Shown here piece after piece: positions 8,690-18,850 of a DNA stretch of 64,000 bases. Positions within the stretch are counted from its first letter, which is position 1, and the number at the start of each line of letters is the position of its first letter. Source of the DNA: Pseudogymnoascus destructans (Eukaryota; Ascomycota; Leotiomycetes; Thelebolales; Thelebolaceae); the NCBI RefSeq assembly GCF_001641265.1, contig NW_020167536.1:858491-922490 (forward strand). The letters are read 5' to 3'. Below the pieces are notes generated by a model, which saw nothing but the letters and a program-made list of their open reading frames with translations, searched no databases and was not told the DNA's origin. A program made the position numbers and the translations under genes.

Positions 8690-10809
8690 ATGTAAGTCGT
8701 GGCATAACGGGACAGATGGCGTAACGGGACGCTTTGCCAGAGCCACCCGCACCCCACCAAATTCACACACCCATCCACCAATTATGGTCTGCAAAAAAAG
8801 TCGAAAATCAGAGGATTTAGAAGTTCTATTAGCTCAAGCTATCTTAGGTATCCAAAATGGAGTATAAGTCATCATATGAGGCTGCTAAGGCCTTGGGGCT
8901 GAGCCGCAATACTGTTAATAAGCGTGTTAGCCAACAACGGCCATCAAGACAAGAAGCGCGTCAAAAACAGCAATTATTATCAAAAAATCAAGAAACCACT
9001 CTCTTAAAGTGGATTAAGGACCTTACTACAAGTGGCTATGCTCCAAGCCATCGCATATTACGTGAGGTTGCAGAGGAAGTGCGGTCAAATAAGTGTCGGG
9101 TCTTCCAAACCCAGGTGAGCTAACCCGTGGAGTGGACCACCTCAGTCAAGTCAACCACCAACCCATCAAACCTGCCATAGACTGGCAGACTCGGCTATTT
9201 CTAACTAGTGGCTTGGCAAACCCCATCAAACCAACCGGCCCAGCAGCAGACCCGACCGACCCAGCAGACCCGACCGACCCAGCAGACCCGACCAACTCAA
9301 CAGACACAAACTCAACAACCACAACTCCAACTACCTAAGTTACCACTTGGGCAAGATTGGGTGCCACGGTTCATTCAGAGGCATCCTAACTTACGTGTTA
9401 AGCTAGGAAGAAGGGTTGAGGCACAAAGGATGAATGGGGTCACAAAGCAGGTGTTGAAGGGGTGGTTTGACGCGTACAAGAGCCTCACAACAGAGCTAAA
9501 AATCGAAAACTACAACACCTACAACATGGATGAGACTGGATTTTCAATTGGAACAATGCAATCTACACGAATTATAGTCGATTCTACACTTAGGACGCGT
9601 TTTCAGGCACATCCAGGAAGGCAGGAATGGGTCTCTGCTGTTGAGTGCATCTGCATGGATGGAACAACCACCGACCCCCTCATTATCTTCAAGGGACAGA
9701 ATGTACTACAGAGCTGGATTCCAAAGGATGTTATAAGCAAATGGCACTTCTCTGCAAATACAAAGGGATGGACAAGCAATCTTCATGGATTAGAGTGGCT
9801 AAAACGTGTTTTTGAGCCCTCTACAAGAGCAAAAGCAACACTTCCAAATGGACAACTACAACAGAGGCTCCTTATTTGTGACGGCCATGACAGCCATATA
9901 AGTGGGAGCTTCATATCACACTGCATACAGAATCGCATATCGCTACTTATACTACCTCCACATACCTCTCATGTGTTACAGCCACTTGATGTTGCAATTT
10001 TTGGACCTTTGAAAAAACACCTCACAACAGCCCTCTCACACATTAATGAGGCGCAACTCCTACGCATACAGAAGTCGGAATGGATGGATGCATACATACA
10101 AGCAAGAGCAGCTGCATTTTCAAATTCAAATATAACTTCTGCTTGGAGAGGGAGTGGGCTACAGCCATTCCAGCCACAAACAGTCATTCGAGCAGCTACA
10201 CTTCCTACAACAGATGCAGTAATAGTGCGGCCAAAGACTCCAACAGAGCATGACATTTTTGAGAAAGTATTTCTCAATAGTAGTCCACCTGATTTTAATA
10301 CCCTTCAAAAAGCAAATTCTGTGCTCTCTACAGCTCTAAATCAAGGTGTTTTGAACACTCCTACAAAGCGATATATTCATAAGTTAGCAGATGAGACAGA
10401 GAAGCTTAATACACGCCACATACTGCAACAAAGAGAGACAGATAACTTGCGCAGTATAATCCAGAAGCGCAGAGAACAGAACAAGGGCAAAAGAGCAGTT
10501 TTGAAGGGTCAATTCCATATCTCTACAAAGGAGTTGCAGTCGCAAGTAGCAGATGCAGAAGCAGCAACAACAGCAACACAAAAGTCGAAAACATCAACAA
10601 CACCACATGCTACAGCATCTCTAATTGATTTAATTGATGATAGCAGTGAAGAGGAGATGTATGATAGTGATTTAGATGAATTAGCATAGTAATGGTAGAA
10701 TTATTTGCTATTTTTGGTGGTAGTGGTAGTCTGGTAGTTTGGTGGGGTGCGGGTGGCTCTGGCAAAGCGTCCCGTTACGCCATCCGTCCCGTTACGCCAC
10801 GACTTACGT
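8690..10809 (+). mobile_element. Pogo/Fot1-type transposon, nearly full length
   Basis: A 2120 bp element between TA duplications at 8688-8689 and 10810-10811. The termini read ATGTAAGTCGTGGC and, inverted, GCCACGACTTACGT. The inverted arm continues through two GTAACGGGAC-type blocks and GCTTTGCCAGAGCCACCCGC. The single transposase gene on the plus strand is damaged near its start. It is the best template for the rearranged copy at 1282-3412, although the terminal repeats differ in their inner blocks. Confidence 0.85.
8784..10689 (+). pseudogene. Fot1-type transposase with N-terminal frameshift
   Basis: By comparison with the copy at 3293 the natural start is the ATG at 8784 (MVCKKSRKSEDLE). 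The frame is lost near 8855, where two bases appear to be missing, and resumes as EYKSSYEAAKALGLS. Coding continues to 9114 (CRVFQTQ), where CAG/GTGAGC looks like a donor. Stops follow in 9121-9205, and the frame resumes in a Gln/Thr/Pro-rich linker after a CTAAC branch-like site and CAG acceptors at 9243-9249. An intron of about 130 bp therefore fits; RIP-type stops are the alternative. The catalytic part 9350-10200 is intact (NMDETGFS, CDGHDSH, QPLDVAIFGPLK), followed by a long Gln/Ser-rich tail. Confidence 0.75.
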
Positions 10810-10871
10810 TACATAAAAGCTTAATAGCAACATTACCATTGAACTTTACAATGATTTTAGTTGTAAAATTG

Positions 10872-10915
10872 GGTGGGCCACTCGCGTGTGTGGGCCACTC
10901 GCTTGTGAAATACGT
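10872..10915. repeat. Solo transposon terminus
   Basis: Two copies of the block GTGGGCCACTCGC, then TTGTGAAATACGT and TA. This follows the same design as the element termini upstream (outer ACGT next to TA, two inner direct repeats), but no partner end is in the window. Probably a remnant of another pogo-type element. Confidence 0.45.
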
Positions 10916-11035
10916 TATAAATTTGATCATCGGCATTTTATTGATTAGCTGCACACAAGACAACTTTCCGAGGGTATCATGAATCGACAACCAGCAACCT
11001 AACAAAACTAATAGTAGGACACGAACGCCGATTTG

Positions 11036-12849
11036 TTATACGCCCCCGGGCTTTGGGCTATTCGCTGCGCTGCCTCCACCTCTTTTTACCAGACCTGCAA
11101 AGAACGATGCCAATGCCTCGTTTTGGGACTTTCCATCTGGTGTTGACACGCTAGGAGTTTCAGTGTCCAAGCTCCGGTTGTGATCCTATTTAATCAGCAT
11201 AACTGAACCATATGTTATTATTATCATGGGGCATTCATATCATACGTACCGTTAATCGTTTGAGCATATCATCTACGTCGACCTCGATACCCCCCATGTT
11301 ACATTGTACAGGCCCAATGTGGCTTTCAACTGGAACGATCGCCTCATCCTGGAAGAATTTTTGCCTAGTCGAGCGCTCTCGCTCAGGCTCTGCAGTGTTA
11401 CGGATATGGTCTAGAGCCTCGAGCTGGGCCGCCAGGAATGCTTGCGTTTCTTGGCTTTTAATCTCCAATTTTTGGCCGGTGGAGTTGACGTGCATATTGG
11501 AAGTGCCATAGCCTCGAGGATCTCGGATAGCCTCTTCGTAGGCGGATATGGCACTCAAACATCCCCCAGATGTTTGAGAATCCGTTCGGAGCTCGTTCTG
11601 ATCACCTTCCACCGCTTTTTTGCTGGCGTATACTGGGTCCTCAATGTCTGAAGTCCACCCCTGGCTCATTCGCTCGACATCGAAACCATCTCTGAGAACT
11701 CGGATCTTTCCCCAAGAGTCCCAATTTGGCGGAACAACAACCTTATCTCGATCGATGACGTTATGCTTTAAAGCCTGTTTTTTCAATAGTGGTTGAATAC
11801 CAAGTGACGAGTGTATCAGAGGTCGGAGTTGACTTGGTGCAGAGGGTATTGTATATATGAGGGAAGCGCCATCTAAGCCACAACATTAGCATGTAAAACA
11901 TTGAAGGCGACAAGGAGGTACTACGTTTAAGTAATATGGTTCTCAGCGTCTGCAAAACGAAGTCGAACTCTTCTTCCTTCCAAGCACTTTCCCTTTCCAG
12001 TGTCTCCATTTCGTCGGACTGTTCATAATAAGTATTGTAATAATATCTGTGATCCAGAAATACTCACATTCTGGCAAACGACACACAATGGCAGCCCTAA
12101 TGCATCCTCCCATTCTCCAGGACCTAGGGGCAGACTGACTTCGCCTTCAGATGAAAGAGAACCTCCACCATCCAAAGCCGTTCCCTTTCCTCTGTCACGC
12201 CAGCGGATCATGACTTCTTCCATCTTGGCCTTGCACTCCGGACTCAGTGAGACGAGTAATACTCGCAGTAACTTCACCCAGTCCCTCAATTGTTGCAACC
12301 AGAGCCATGGCTCAGACCAGTCGAGTAAAACGACAATCAAGGTATTTGGTATTGACTCGGGCGTGAGGAGCGAGCGCAAGAGCGGGGTGAAGGTTGGAGA
12401 TGGATCTGCCAACAAGTACAAGGACAGTCGGGCTATGGTATCTTTGATGTGTCAGTTAGGTGAAGCAGGCCCAGGATGTGAGCAGTTCATACCCTCATGG
12501 TCAGCGTCCAGTACGTCGTGGTAGGTATACCCAAGTGCGAAATCGTTTGCTACAGGCGGCTTCCTGTTTCCATGCCGGCCCTGTGACCTTTTCGTTGATG
12601 ATTCCGAAGATAGAGCCTCCAAGAACTCTTTTTGGCTATCAGATGAGCCTCCTGTGCGTTTATTAGAAGGTCGCCATGTGAACATCTCGGTATTTTTGGC
12701 CTACCTAAAACAAAAACATTCCTCTCTGGGAGGCGCTTTCCGCTAGCTACACTGTCCAACATAGAGGACCATATCTCCTTCTTCGATGTATCCTGGCTCT
12801 TGTGCACATCATCTTCCGTGAATTGGGGGTTTGGTGTGTGTATTGACAT
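11036..12849 (-). CDS. Dynein light intermediate chain
   Basis: Subunit of the cytoplasmic dynein-1 motor; it binds the heavy chain and links cargo adaptors (family knowledge). Six exons give 514 residues: 12849-12705, 12651-12493, 12441-12068, 12018-11925, 11872-11250 and 11185-11036; all five introns have GT-AG ends. Motifs in order are KKEIWSSMLDSVASGKRLPE, a degenerate P-loop region GGSSDSQKEF near residue 49, FALGYTYHDVLDADHED near 90, VVLLDWSEPWLWLQQLRDW near 138-156, ALKHNVIDRDKVVVPPNWD-type sequence and DVDDMLKRL. The last exon supplies KSQNEALASFFAGLVKRGG, the short C-terminal helix region. Fungal light intermediate chains are about this length. The start has only 6 bases between it and an upstream open frame's stop. 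Confidence 0.92.
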
Positions 12850-12855
12850 GATTGT

Positions 12856-13152
12856 TTATCGTGTTTCCAATTGCTGTATCTCAAAGCTTGCCCAGAGTGG
12901 ATCAGGCCGTATGTGTGGTTCACAACCAGTTTCCCATTTCTCTACTAACAGAGGCGTCAATAGGCTCCATAAGCACTCATTTATTGCTGTGAAATGTGAA
13001 ATGCTCTCTTCGAAAGTTGGCGTGGTAGGCCTCCTTTTGGTTGACTTTACTGTGGAGTTGAAAGTACCTATTCGTCGATAACGGGACCTCCCGTGTGTCA
13101 GCCTTGCAGATAATAAATAAGTAGCAGGTTCTGGGCACGACAACAACGTCAA
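12856..13152 (-). CDS. Possible small conserved ORF upstream of dynein gene (unclear)
   Basis: The open frame has no in-frame ATG; it opens at TTG, so a real gene would need an upstream exon that I could not place. Its last 60 residues look protein-like: FEESISHFTAINECLWSL, LVEKWETGCEPHIRPDPLW and ASFEIQQLETR, rich in Trp and with no low-complexity sequence. It ends 6 bases before the dynein light intermediate chain ATG and overlaps the promoter side of ist3. It could be a small independent gene, an upstream reading frame in the dynein transcript, or chance. Family not recognised. Confidence 0.3.
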   Translation of the reverse strand: MTLLSCPEPATYLLSARLTHGRSRYRRIGTFNSTVKSTKRRPTTPTFEESISHFTAINECLWSLLTPLLVEKWETGCEPHIRPDPLWASFEIQQLETR

Positions 13153-13171
13153 TCACACACATCCGGTAACC

Positions 13172-14004
13172 ATGAATAGTATACGCCAAGTCCAAGAGCT
13201 GAACAGGAGAGAGCTAGAAAATGGAGTGTATGTTAAGGAAACTTCATTGAACTTGATATATAGTGTTCACGCCTTCTAACGAGCATTAGTTCCCCAGAGG
13301 CGTCATGGCATTCCGACTACAAAGACACGGCGTATATCTACATAGGAGGGCTACCGTTCCAGCTATCTGAGGGCGACATCATAACTATTTTTTCTCAGTA
13401 TGGCGAACCGACGTTTATTAATCTTGTGCGCGACAAAGAAACAGGAGAATCTAAAGGATTTGCTTTTCTGAAATACGAAGACCAGAGGAGTACAGACCTT
13501 GCCGTTGATAACCTCGGTGGCACAAAAATCATGAACAGAGTCCTGAGAGTTGATCATACAAGATACAAGAAGCAGGATGAGGAGCCAGATAAAGGACTTG
13601 TCCTAGACGATGAAGGCATACGCTCGAATATAAACGACTCTGCGGGGCCCAATAACCACGAGAAGGAGAGAGAACGACTGATGTCGAAGGAGGAAAGTGA
13701 GCTTAAGGCTCTCGAAGACGAACATGACGATGAAGACCCCATGAAAGAATTCCTCATTCGTGAGAAAAGGGAAGGGGTTGCAACGAGGTTGCGTCGAGGT
13801 CAAGATGAGAAACCTAGATCCCGGGACCACAGAGAGAGGCACCACCACCGGAGTCGTCGCTCTTCCAGGTCACGTAGTCCTAGAGAAAGGGCTCACCACT
13901 CTCGCCAGGATAATGCTAGAAAGAGGTCACGTTACGACAGCCACAGGACCGTACGTGAAGATGAAGAGGTAAAATATGCACGTGGGTGGAAGGACAAGTT
14001 CTAA
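13172..14004 (+). CDS. ist3: U2 snRNP-associated RNA-binding protein Ist3/RBMX2
   Basis: Component of the RES complex that helps spliceosome activation and nuclear retention of unspliced mRNA (family knowledge). Exons 13172-13227 and 13290-14004 give 256 residues. It starts MNSIRQVQELNRRELENG, then SPEASWHSDYKDTAYIYIGG. There is one RRM at ~32-110, with RNP2 YIYIGGL at 34-40 and RNP1 KGFAFLKY at 74-81. The C-terminal half is acidic and then Arg/Ser/His-rich (RSRDHRERHHHRSRRSSRSR) and ends KYARGWKDKF. Divergent from the dynein gene with about 320 bp between starts; converges on hsv2. Confidence 0.92.
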
Positions 14005-14302
14005 GTTATTTCATGGCTGGGATTGATATGTGGCCACAACTAAGCCAACTACAACCAAAGCACATTTCCAGATACCAAGCTGGCCGATAAGGATCTTGCT
14101 CAACCACCGCAAATATTGTGTCTACTTCCAAATACTTCGTTATGTTTGCTGAAGAGATGCCGCTGATCCCCGGCTGCTTATTGGCTTGGCTTTAGTGGAA
14201 TGCTCTTGGAATCGAACATCCATCACCCAATTTTGGTCACATTGATTGACAATGCGCGGCTCAATCGTAAGACCATGTATTCTTTCCTGATCGAGAGCAA
14301 CA

Positions 14303-15697
14303 TCATGACGGGCCAAGATACCTCTTCCAGCCATCGCGGACGCAATAGCGCTTTCCATCGTCGCCTTCTGCAAGGATAAATTTTTCCCACCGCCCGTCAC
14401 GTCCAGCACTGATGACAATGAGGCTGTGGTCGCTGGTCCAGCCGATGACTCCCTTCCGCGGCCTAGAGGCTTCAGAAGTGCTGTCAAGAAGTGAGGACTC
14501 TTGAGATACGGCATCGCCCAACTCGAAATGTGCCGACGCGAAAGAATAAATATCTGAGAATACACGTGGTAACATGGGTATTCTGCTGAGGATACCCCAC
14601 TTTTGAGTTGGAGCTTCATCTCCCACTGGCGAGGGACTGCCACTACCCATCGAGGTGAGGCGTCGGTTAGGGTTGCTTGAATCTGGTCTTGCCACCTTTG
14701 AAGGATGGGGCATATCAAAGACATGCAACGTCGACTTGTCTGAGGTAACTGCCAGCATTTGGCTGGACGGTGAGATAGATATCGAAAAAATAGAGGCATG
14801 GTCAACACCCCGCCTTAACTCGGCAATACGAGCACCATTGCGTGTTCCAAATACGCGTATCAATGTGCCCTATGACGAATATCAGCTACTCCGGTGCAGG
14901 ATAGAGGATGAGGCATACTCGCCGTCTTGCTTGCTGTTGCCATGATCTCACCGTCTGGACTAATTTCAATAGCCCGCAAGGGAGATGTATGTGCCGGGAT
15001 GATTCGCACACCTCCCGTCTCGAGTTCAACCAGATGCACCTGACCTGGAGTACGCCCGGGGAACGCCAGTAATTGTGACGATAAGCAACAGAGGCCCAGG
15101 GGATTGTCGGCAGTATCGGAAATAGAAACCTTCTCTGGGGGGGAAGAAAAAACATACACATGGACACTGTTCTGTAGTACGACGACGATCCGTTGTCTCG
15201 TTAATCGGACCCTTCGGACTGCAGTCCGAAATTCAAGAGTTATTACAGCCTTCTGCTTCGCATCATCCCATATTATCACCTGGCCCTCTCAGCTTATGTG
15301 ATGTTGAATCTCTGTGAATGTCTCACCTTGTTGAGTGGGAATTTGGGTTGCTTCCCGCCTCCAACCAGAGCTATATAATTCGCTCTGGCCAACATGTCCA
15401 CGGTTCCCACCCCGCCATTGAAATCTATGGCCGTAGGTTAGTTTTTAAGAACGAGCGTAAACGTTCAACAGTCCAACAGGCACCCATACCTCGTGATACC
15501 CGTAGCTCGCACGGGTCAGAATTAAAAACTACAAGAGACTATTAGAATAGTTCATAGATCACCATCAGCGGATGATTCCCCAACGTACTACAAAACCCCG
15601 AGTCCAACCCAACTGAAAAGCACGTTGCGTCGTCGTTGAAGGCTGCGTACAACGCCACAGGGCTAACCGACGGCTCGATGGCTGGCCTTGTATTCAT
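14303..15697 (-). CDS. hsv2: PROPPIN Hsv2 (Atg18-like beta-propeller)
   Basis: WD-repeat protein that binds PtdIns3P/PtdIns(3,5)P2 and acts in micro-autophagy (family knowledge). Five exons give 389 residues: 15697-15589, 15528-15490, 15424-15327, 15279-14923 and 14869-14303. Motifs: ATCFSVGLDSGF, FNSDPCEL, the YIALVGGGKQPKFP blade loop, VIIWDDAKQK, DNPLGLCCL, then the lipid-binding motif LRRGVD (219-224; FRRG in Atg18), ISPSSQMLAVTSDKSTLHVF and WGILSRIPMLPRVFSDIYSF. It ends CVRDGWKRYLGPS, typical of Hsv2. Intron 4 (14922-14870) must start with GC (GCGAGT) to keep the frame ASKT/GTLIRVF; the other three introns are GT-AG. Length is normal. The upstream 39-nt exon was placed by frame and motif. 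Confidence 0.9.
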
Positions 15698-16448
15698 ATT
15701 CCGTAGATCTTGGCAGGTACGACTGCTGTGAGGGCTAAAACAAAGGCAAATCTAGAATGGAAAGCCTTTCGTTCTTGCTAAGCTAGGTCCTGTAGGTGCA
15801 TTGCGGTTTTGTATGTGTTGTGGTGAAGAATGTTCAACCCCGCCAGATCTGTCAAACGCGGACTGATTTGACAAAAGGTCCCGGGCTAGGCACGCTCGCC
15901 TCGTCGTTCTAGCGGCAATATAACGTGATGGGATGTTTTACCAAGTTGCTATTTATAAGTTTGCGTGATAACTATTTTGTTTTCTCTCGAATTCAACCTT
16001 CTTGAAGGGAATATAACGGGTAACTGAAGCCTTATCAACTTTGCCTTGGATCCAAAGAGTAGTGGTATGGTAGGTGATATTGGCATGGTAGTACCCCCAT
16101 GGTTTGGTACATCCAACTTGGTAAGGATTACGACTGTTAGCGCCTCTTCAGCCTCGTCTCTTCAAGTACCTTACCATAGTAGTACTACCAGGTAACGTTA
16201 GTAACCTAAAGTGTATTTCTGAAAGGGAGGTGAACCAAATAGGCTAGTCCCAATTTGACCCATCACATTACCTTGGGCCCTGAATTTCGCTACTTCCCAG
16301 TGCCAACCCCTAACTTTCATATTGGAGACCTCCCCATCAACCTCTTCTACACTCGGGAGCATCAACATCTCACTTACACCCCCTTCCACCATACTCTATC
16401 ACCCTTCGAATTCAATTGGGCATCCCAATACCTAGATTGTCCGACGCC
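15698..16448. promoter_or_regulatory. Shared upstream region of hsv2 and septin gene
   Basis: 750 bp between divergent starts. No gene seen. Contains repeated GGTAG/ATGGTA stretches around 16065-16190 (GGTATGGTAGG, GGCATGGTAG, ATAGTAGTAC) and pyrimidine-rich sequence just before the septin start. No site can be assigned to a named regulator. Confidence 0.45.
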
Positions 16449-17971
16449 ATGTCTTCTCCATTGGGCGCAGTGAGCACTCCCCATCGCATACCGACCAAAT
16501 CATTGTGCTAACCTTTAGATGTCCCAGATCCGGATCCGCAAGAAGAAGAACGTGAAGAAGTATGGCCTTGATCTGATTCACGCTTGAGATCTGCTGCTAA
16601 CCTGTTTGTTTCCTTCAGAGGTATCCAATTCAGCATTGCTGTCGTGGGCGCATCTGGCTCCGGTGAGAGGATCTCCCTCAAACGCGTCTATCTGTATTCG
16701 GAACTAATATTTTGAGAAGGCCGAACAACTTTCGTCAACACTCTCTGCGGCAAGAAGGTGCTTCCTGGCAAGGATGATGATGATGCAGCGAATGCGCATA
16801 TCGAGGAAGGCGTCAAAATCAAGCCAATCACTGTCGGTGAGCAAAGCCTCGAACAAACTGCCAACGGAAACAACACTGATTCGGATAACAGAACTCGAGT
16901 TGGACGAAGAGGGAACGCGTATTTCTCTGACTGTTGTCGATACGCCCGGTTTCGGAGATCAAATTGACAACGAGGCGAGGTACGCACTCATTAAGAGATA
17001 ATATCCTTATACGGGTTACTGACAACTGTATAGCTTCGGCGAGATTGTTGGCTACCTCGAGCGACAGTACGATGACATTCTTGCGGAGGAGTCGCGCATT
17101 AAGCGTAACCCACGATTCCGCGACAATCGTGTTCATGCTCTTCTCTACTTTATTACTCCTACAGGACACGGGTATGCACCCCGTCATATAAAGCGATATT
17201 CGATCTGACTGGCGTAGACTCCGTGAACTAGATATCGAACTCATGAAGCGACTTTCACCAAGAGTCAATGTGATCCCTGTCATCGGGAAAGCCGACTCTC
17301 TCACGCCCGCTGAGTTGGCTGAATCCAAGAAGCTTGTCATGGAGGATATCGAGCACTATCGCATTCCTGTGTACAACTTCCCTTATGACATCGAGGAGGA
17401 CGATGAGGATACTGTCGAAGAAAATGCTGAGCTCCGAGGTCTCATGCCGTTCGCTATTGTCGGCTCCGAGGAAGTTGTCGAGATCGGTGGTCGCAAAGTT
17501 AGAGCCAGACAGTACCCATGGGGTGTTGTAGAGGTCGACAACCCCAGGCACTCCGACTTCCTTGCTATCCGTAGTGCTCTTCTGCACAGTCACTTGGCGG
17601 ATCTGAAGGAGATTACCCATGACTTCCTTTACGAAAATTACCGTACCGAGAAGCTCAGCAAGAGCGTTGATGGCGGCGCTGGAGCGTAGGTTCCCCAGTG
17701 AGCAGAGCAGTTGTATGTTTACTGATGTTTTACTAGGGACTCTTCTATGAACCCCGAGGATCTTGCCTCGCAATCTGTCAGGCTCAAGGAGGAGCAGCTC
17801 CGCAGAGAGGAGGAGAAGCTGCGCGAGATCGAGATCAAGGTGCAGCGCGAGATCAACGAGAAGAGACAAGAGCTTTTGGCCCGCGAGAGCCAACTGAAGG
17901 AGATTGAAGCAAGGATGCACCGCGAACAGACTGCGCATCTCGAGGCCACGAATGGTCACGCCGAGGAGTGA
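16449..17971 (+). CDS. cdc11: Septin, Cdc11/AspA type
   Basis: GTP-binding cytoskeletal protein of the septin hetero-octamer at septa and branch sites. Eight exons give 383 residues: 16449-16469, 16519-16559, 16619-16662, 16720-16836, 16892-16979, 17034-17171, 17218-17685 and 17737-17971; all introns are GT-AG. It has a basic phosphoinositide-binding stretch IRIRKKKNVKKG (~10-22) and a P-loop GASGSGRTT at 31-39, where Arg replaces the usual Lys. Further motifs are VDTPGFGDQIDNEASF, FITPTGHGLRELD, a G4-type GKADSLTPAE, and the septin unique element RARQYPWGVVEVDNPRHSDF, ending in a Glu/Arg-rich coiled coil (DLASQSVRLKEEQLRREEEK onwards). The degenerate P-loop and close similarity to fungal Cdc11 support that class over Cdc10 or Cdc12. 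Confidence 0.9.
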
Positions 17972-18850
17972 GGTGCTAAAATTATTCCATTGCCGCTTTG
18001 TCAATATTACTCTGGGACGATGCTTCCCGACCGCCGAGCGATACCTCTGTGTGGATTGTTTTCGCATGGGAGAGGTATTTTTTTGTACTCTCAAAACTCA
18101 TGTAGCTTTTCTTTCAGTTTCTATTTTGCAAACACGGAGACTCTCGGTTAAGCTACCCTCAGTCTGTTACTAATATGCTACGAATGTTGAACGATGGTGT
18201 TGTACTATGTAAGAGTGTTATTCATGAAAATCTTCCCCTGCATTGTCGCCCCAAAAAGCCATAAAGTGATATGTTACGTGGATGTCGTACTACTGAGCCT
18301 GTTGGAGCACCGGGCTATTGAGGTATCACAGGAGGGACTCAAAGATTATATTATGAAATTAAGGTGCTGCACTGTACAACTAAACGGATAGACAGTTACC
18401 GTGCCAGTACTCCAGTCCTTACTCCTTACTGTACAGGACTATGCAAGTAAGCTGGGAAAAAAAGGAAATAAGCTATATTCAAAGACTATACAGCACCTAC
18501 ACAAGCAAGTAAGCTGGGGAAAGAAAGAAGCTATATTCAAAGACTATACAGCACCTACACAAGCAAGTAAGCTGGGGAAAGAAAGAAGCTATATTCACAG
18601 ACTGGAGAAGATGTGGAGTCGCGGCTACATGAATGTTGTACATGGATATTGGAGCAAGCGAATCATGACTAAGAAACAGTGGCCCCTGTCGCCACTTGGT
18701 GGGACTCCCAGGATGTTGGAGCCTGCCGATGACCTGACATCGCCTTGAACCTTCACAGATCAGATCAAGAGTATAGCTCACTTCATAACGGACCGCCAAA
18801 CGAATTACTATACTACGAGGCTCAGCGGCTTTCTATAACGCTATTTGACG
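17972..18850. repeat. Intergenic region with ~58-bp tandem repeat
   Basis: No gene seen between the septin stop and the next start. 18470-18600 contains about two full copies and a partial third of a ~58-bp unit carrying CTATATTCAAAGACTATACA and CAAGCAAGTAAGCTGGGGA; a degenerate precursor (ATGCAAGTAAGCTGGGAAA) begins near 18437. Copies are nearly identical, so the array is young. Confidence 0.7.

Noticed and set aside
8857..9123. Independent 88-residue HTH gene
   Set aside because: It is the N-terminal part of the Fot1-type transposase after a frameshift, as the copy at 3293-2895 shows.
17255..18094. 279-codon minus-strand frame opposite the septin gene
   Set aside because: Antisense shadow of a strongly conserved, spliced septin gene; composition follows the sense codons.
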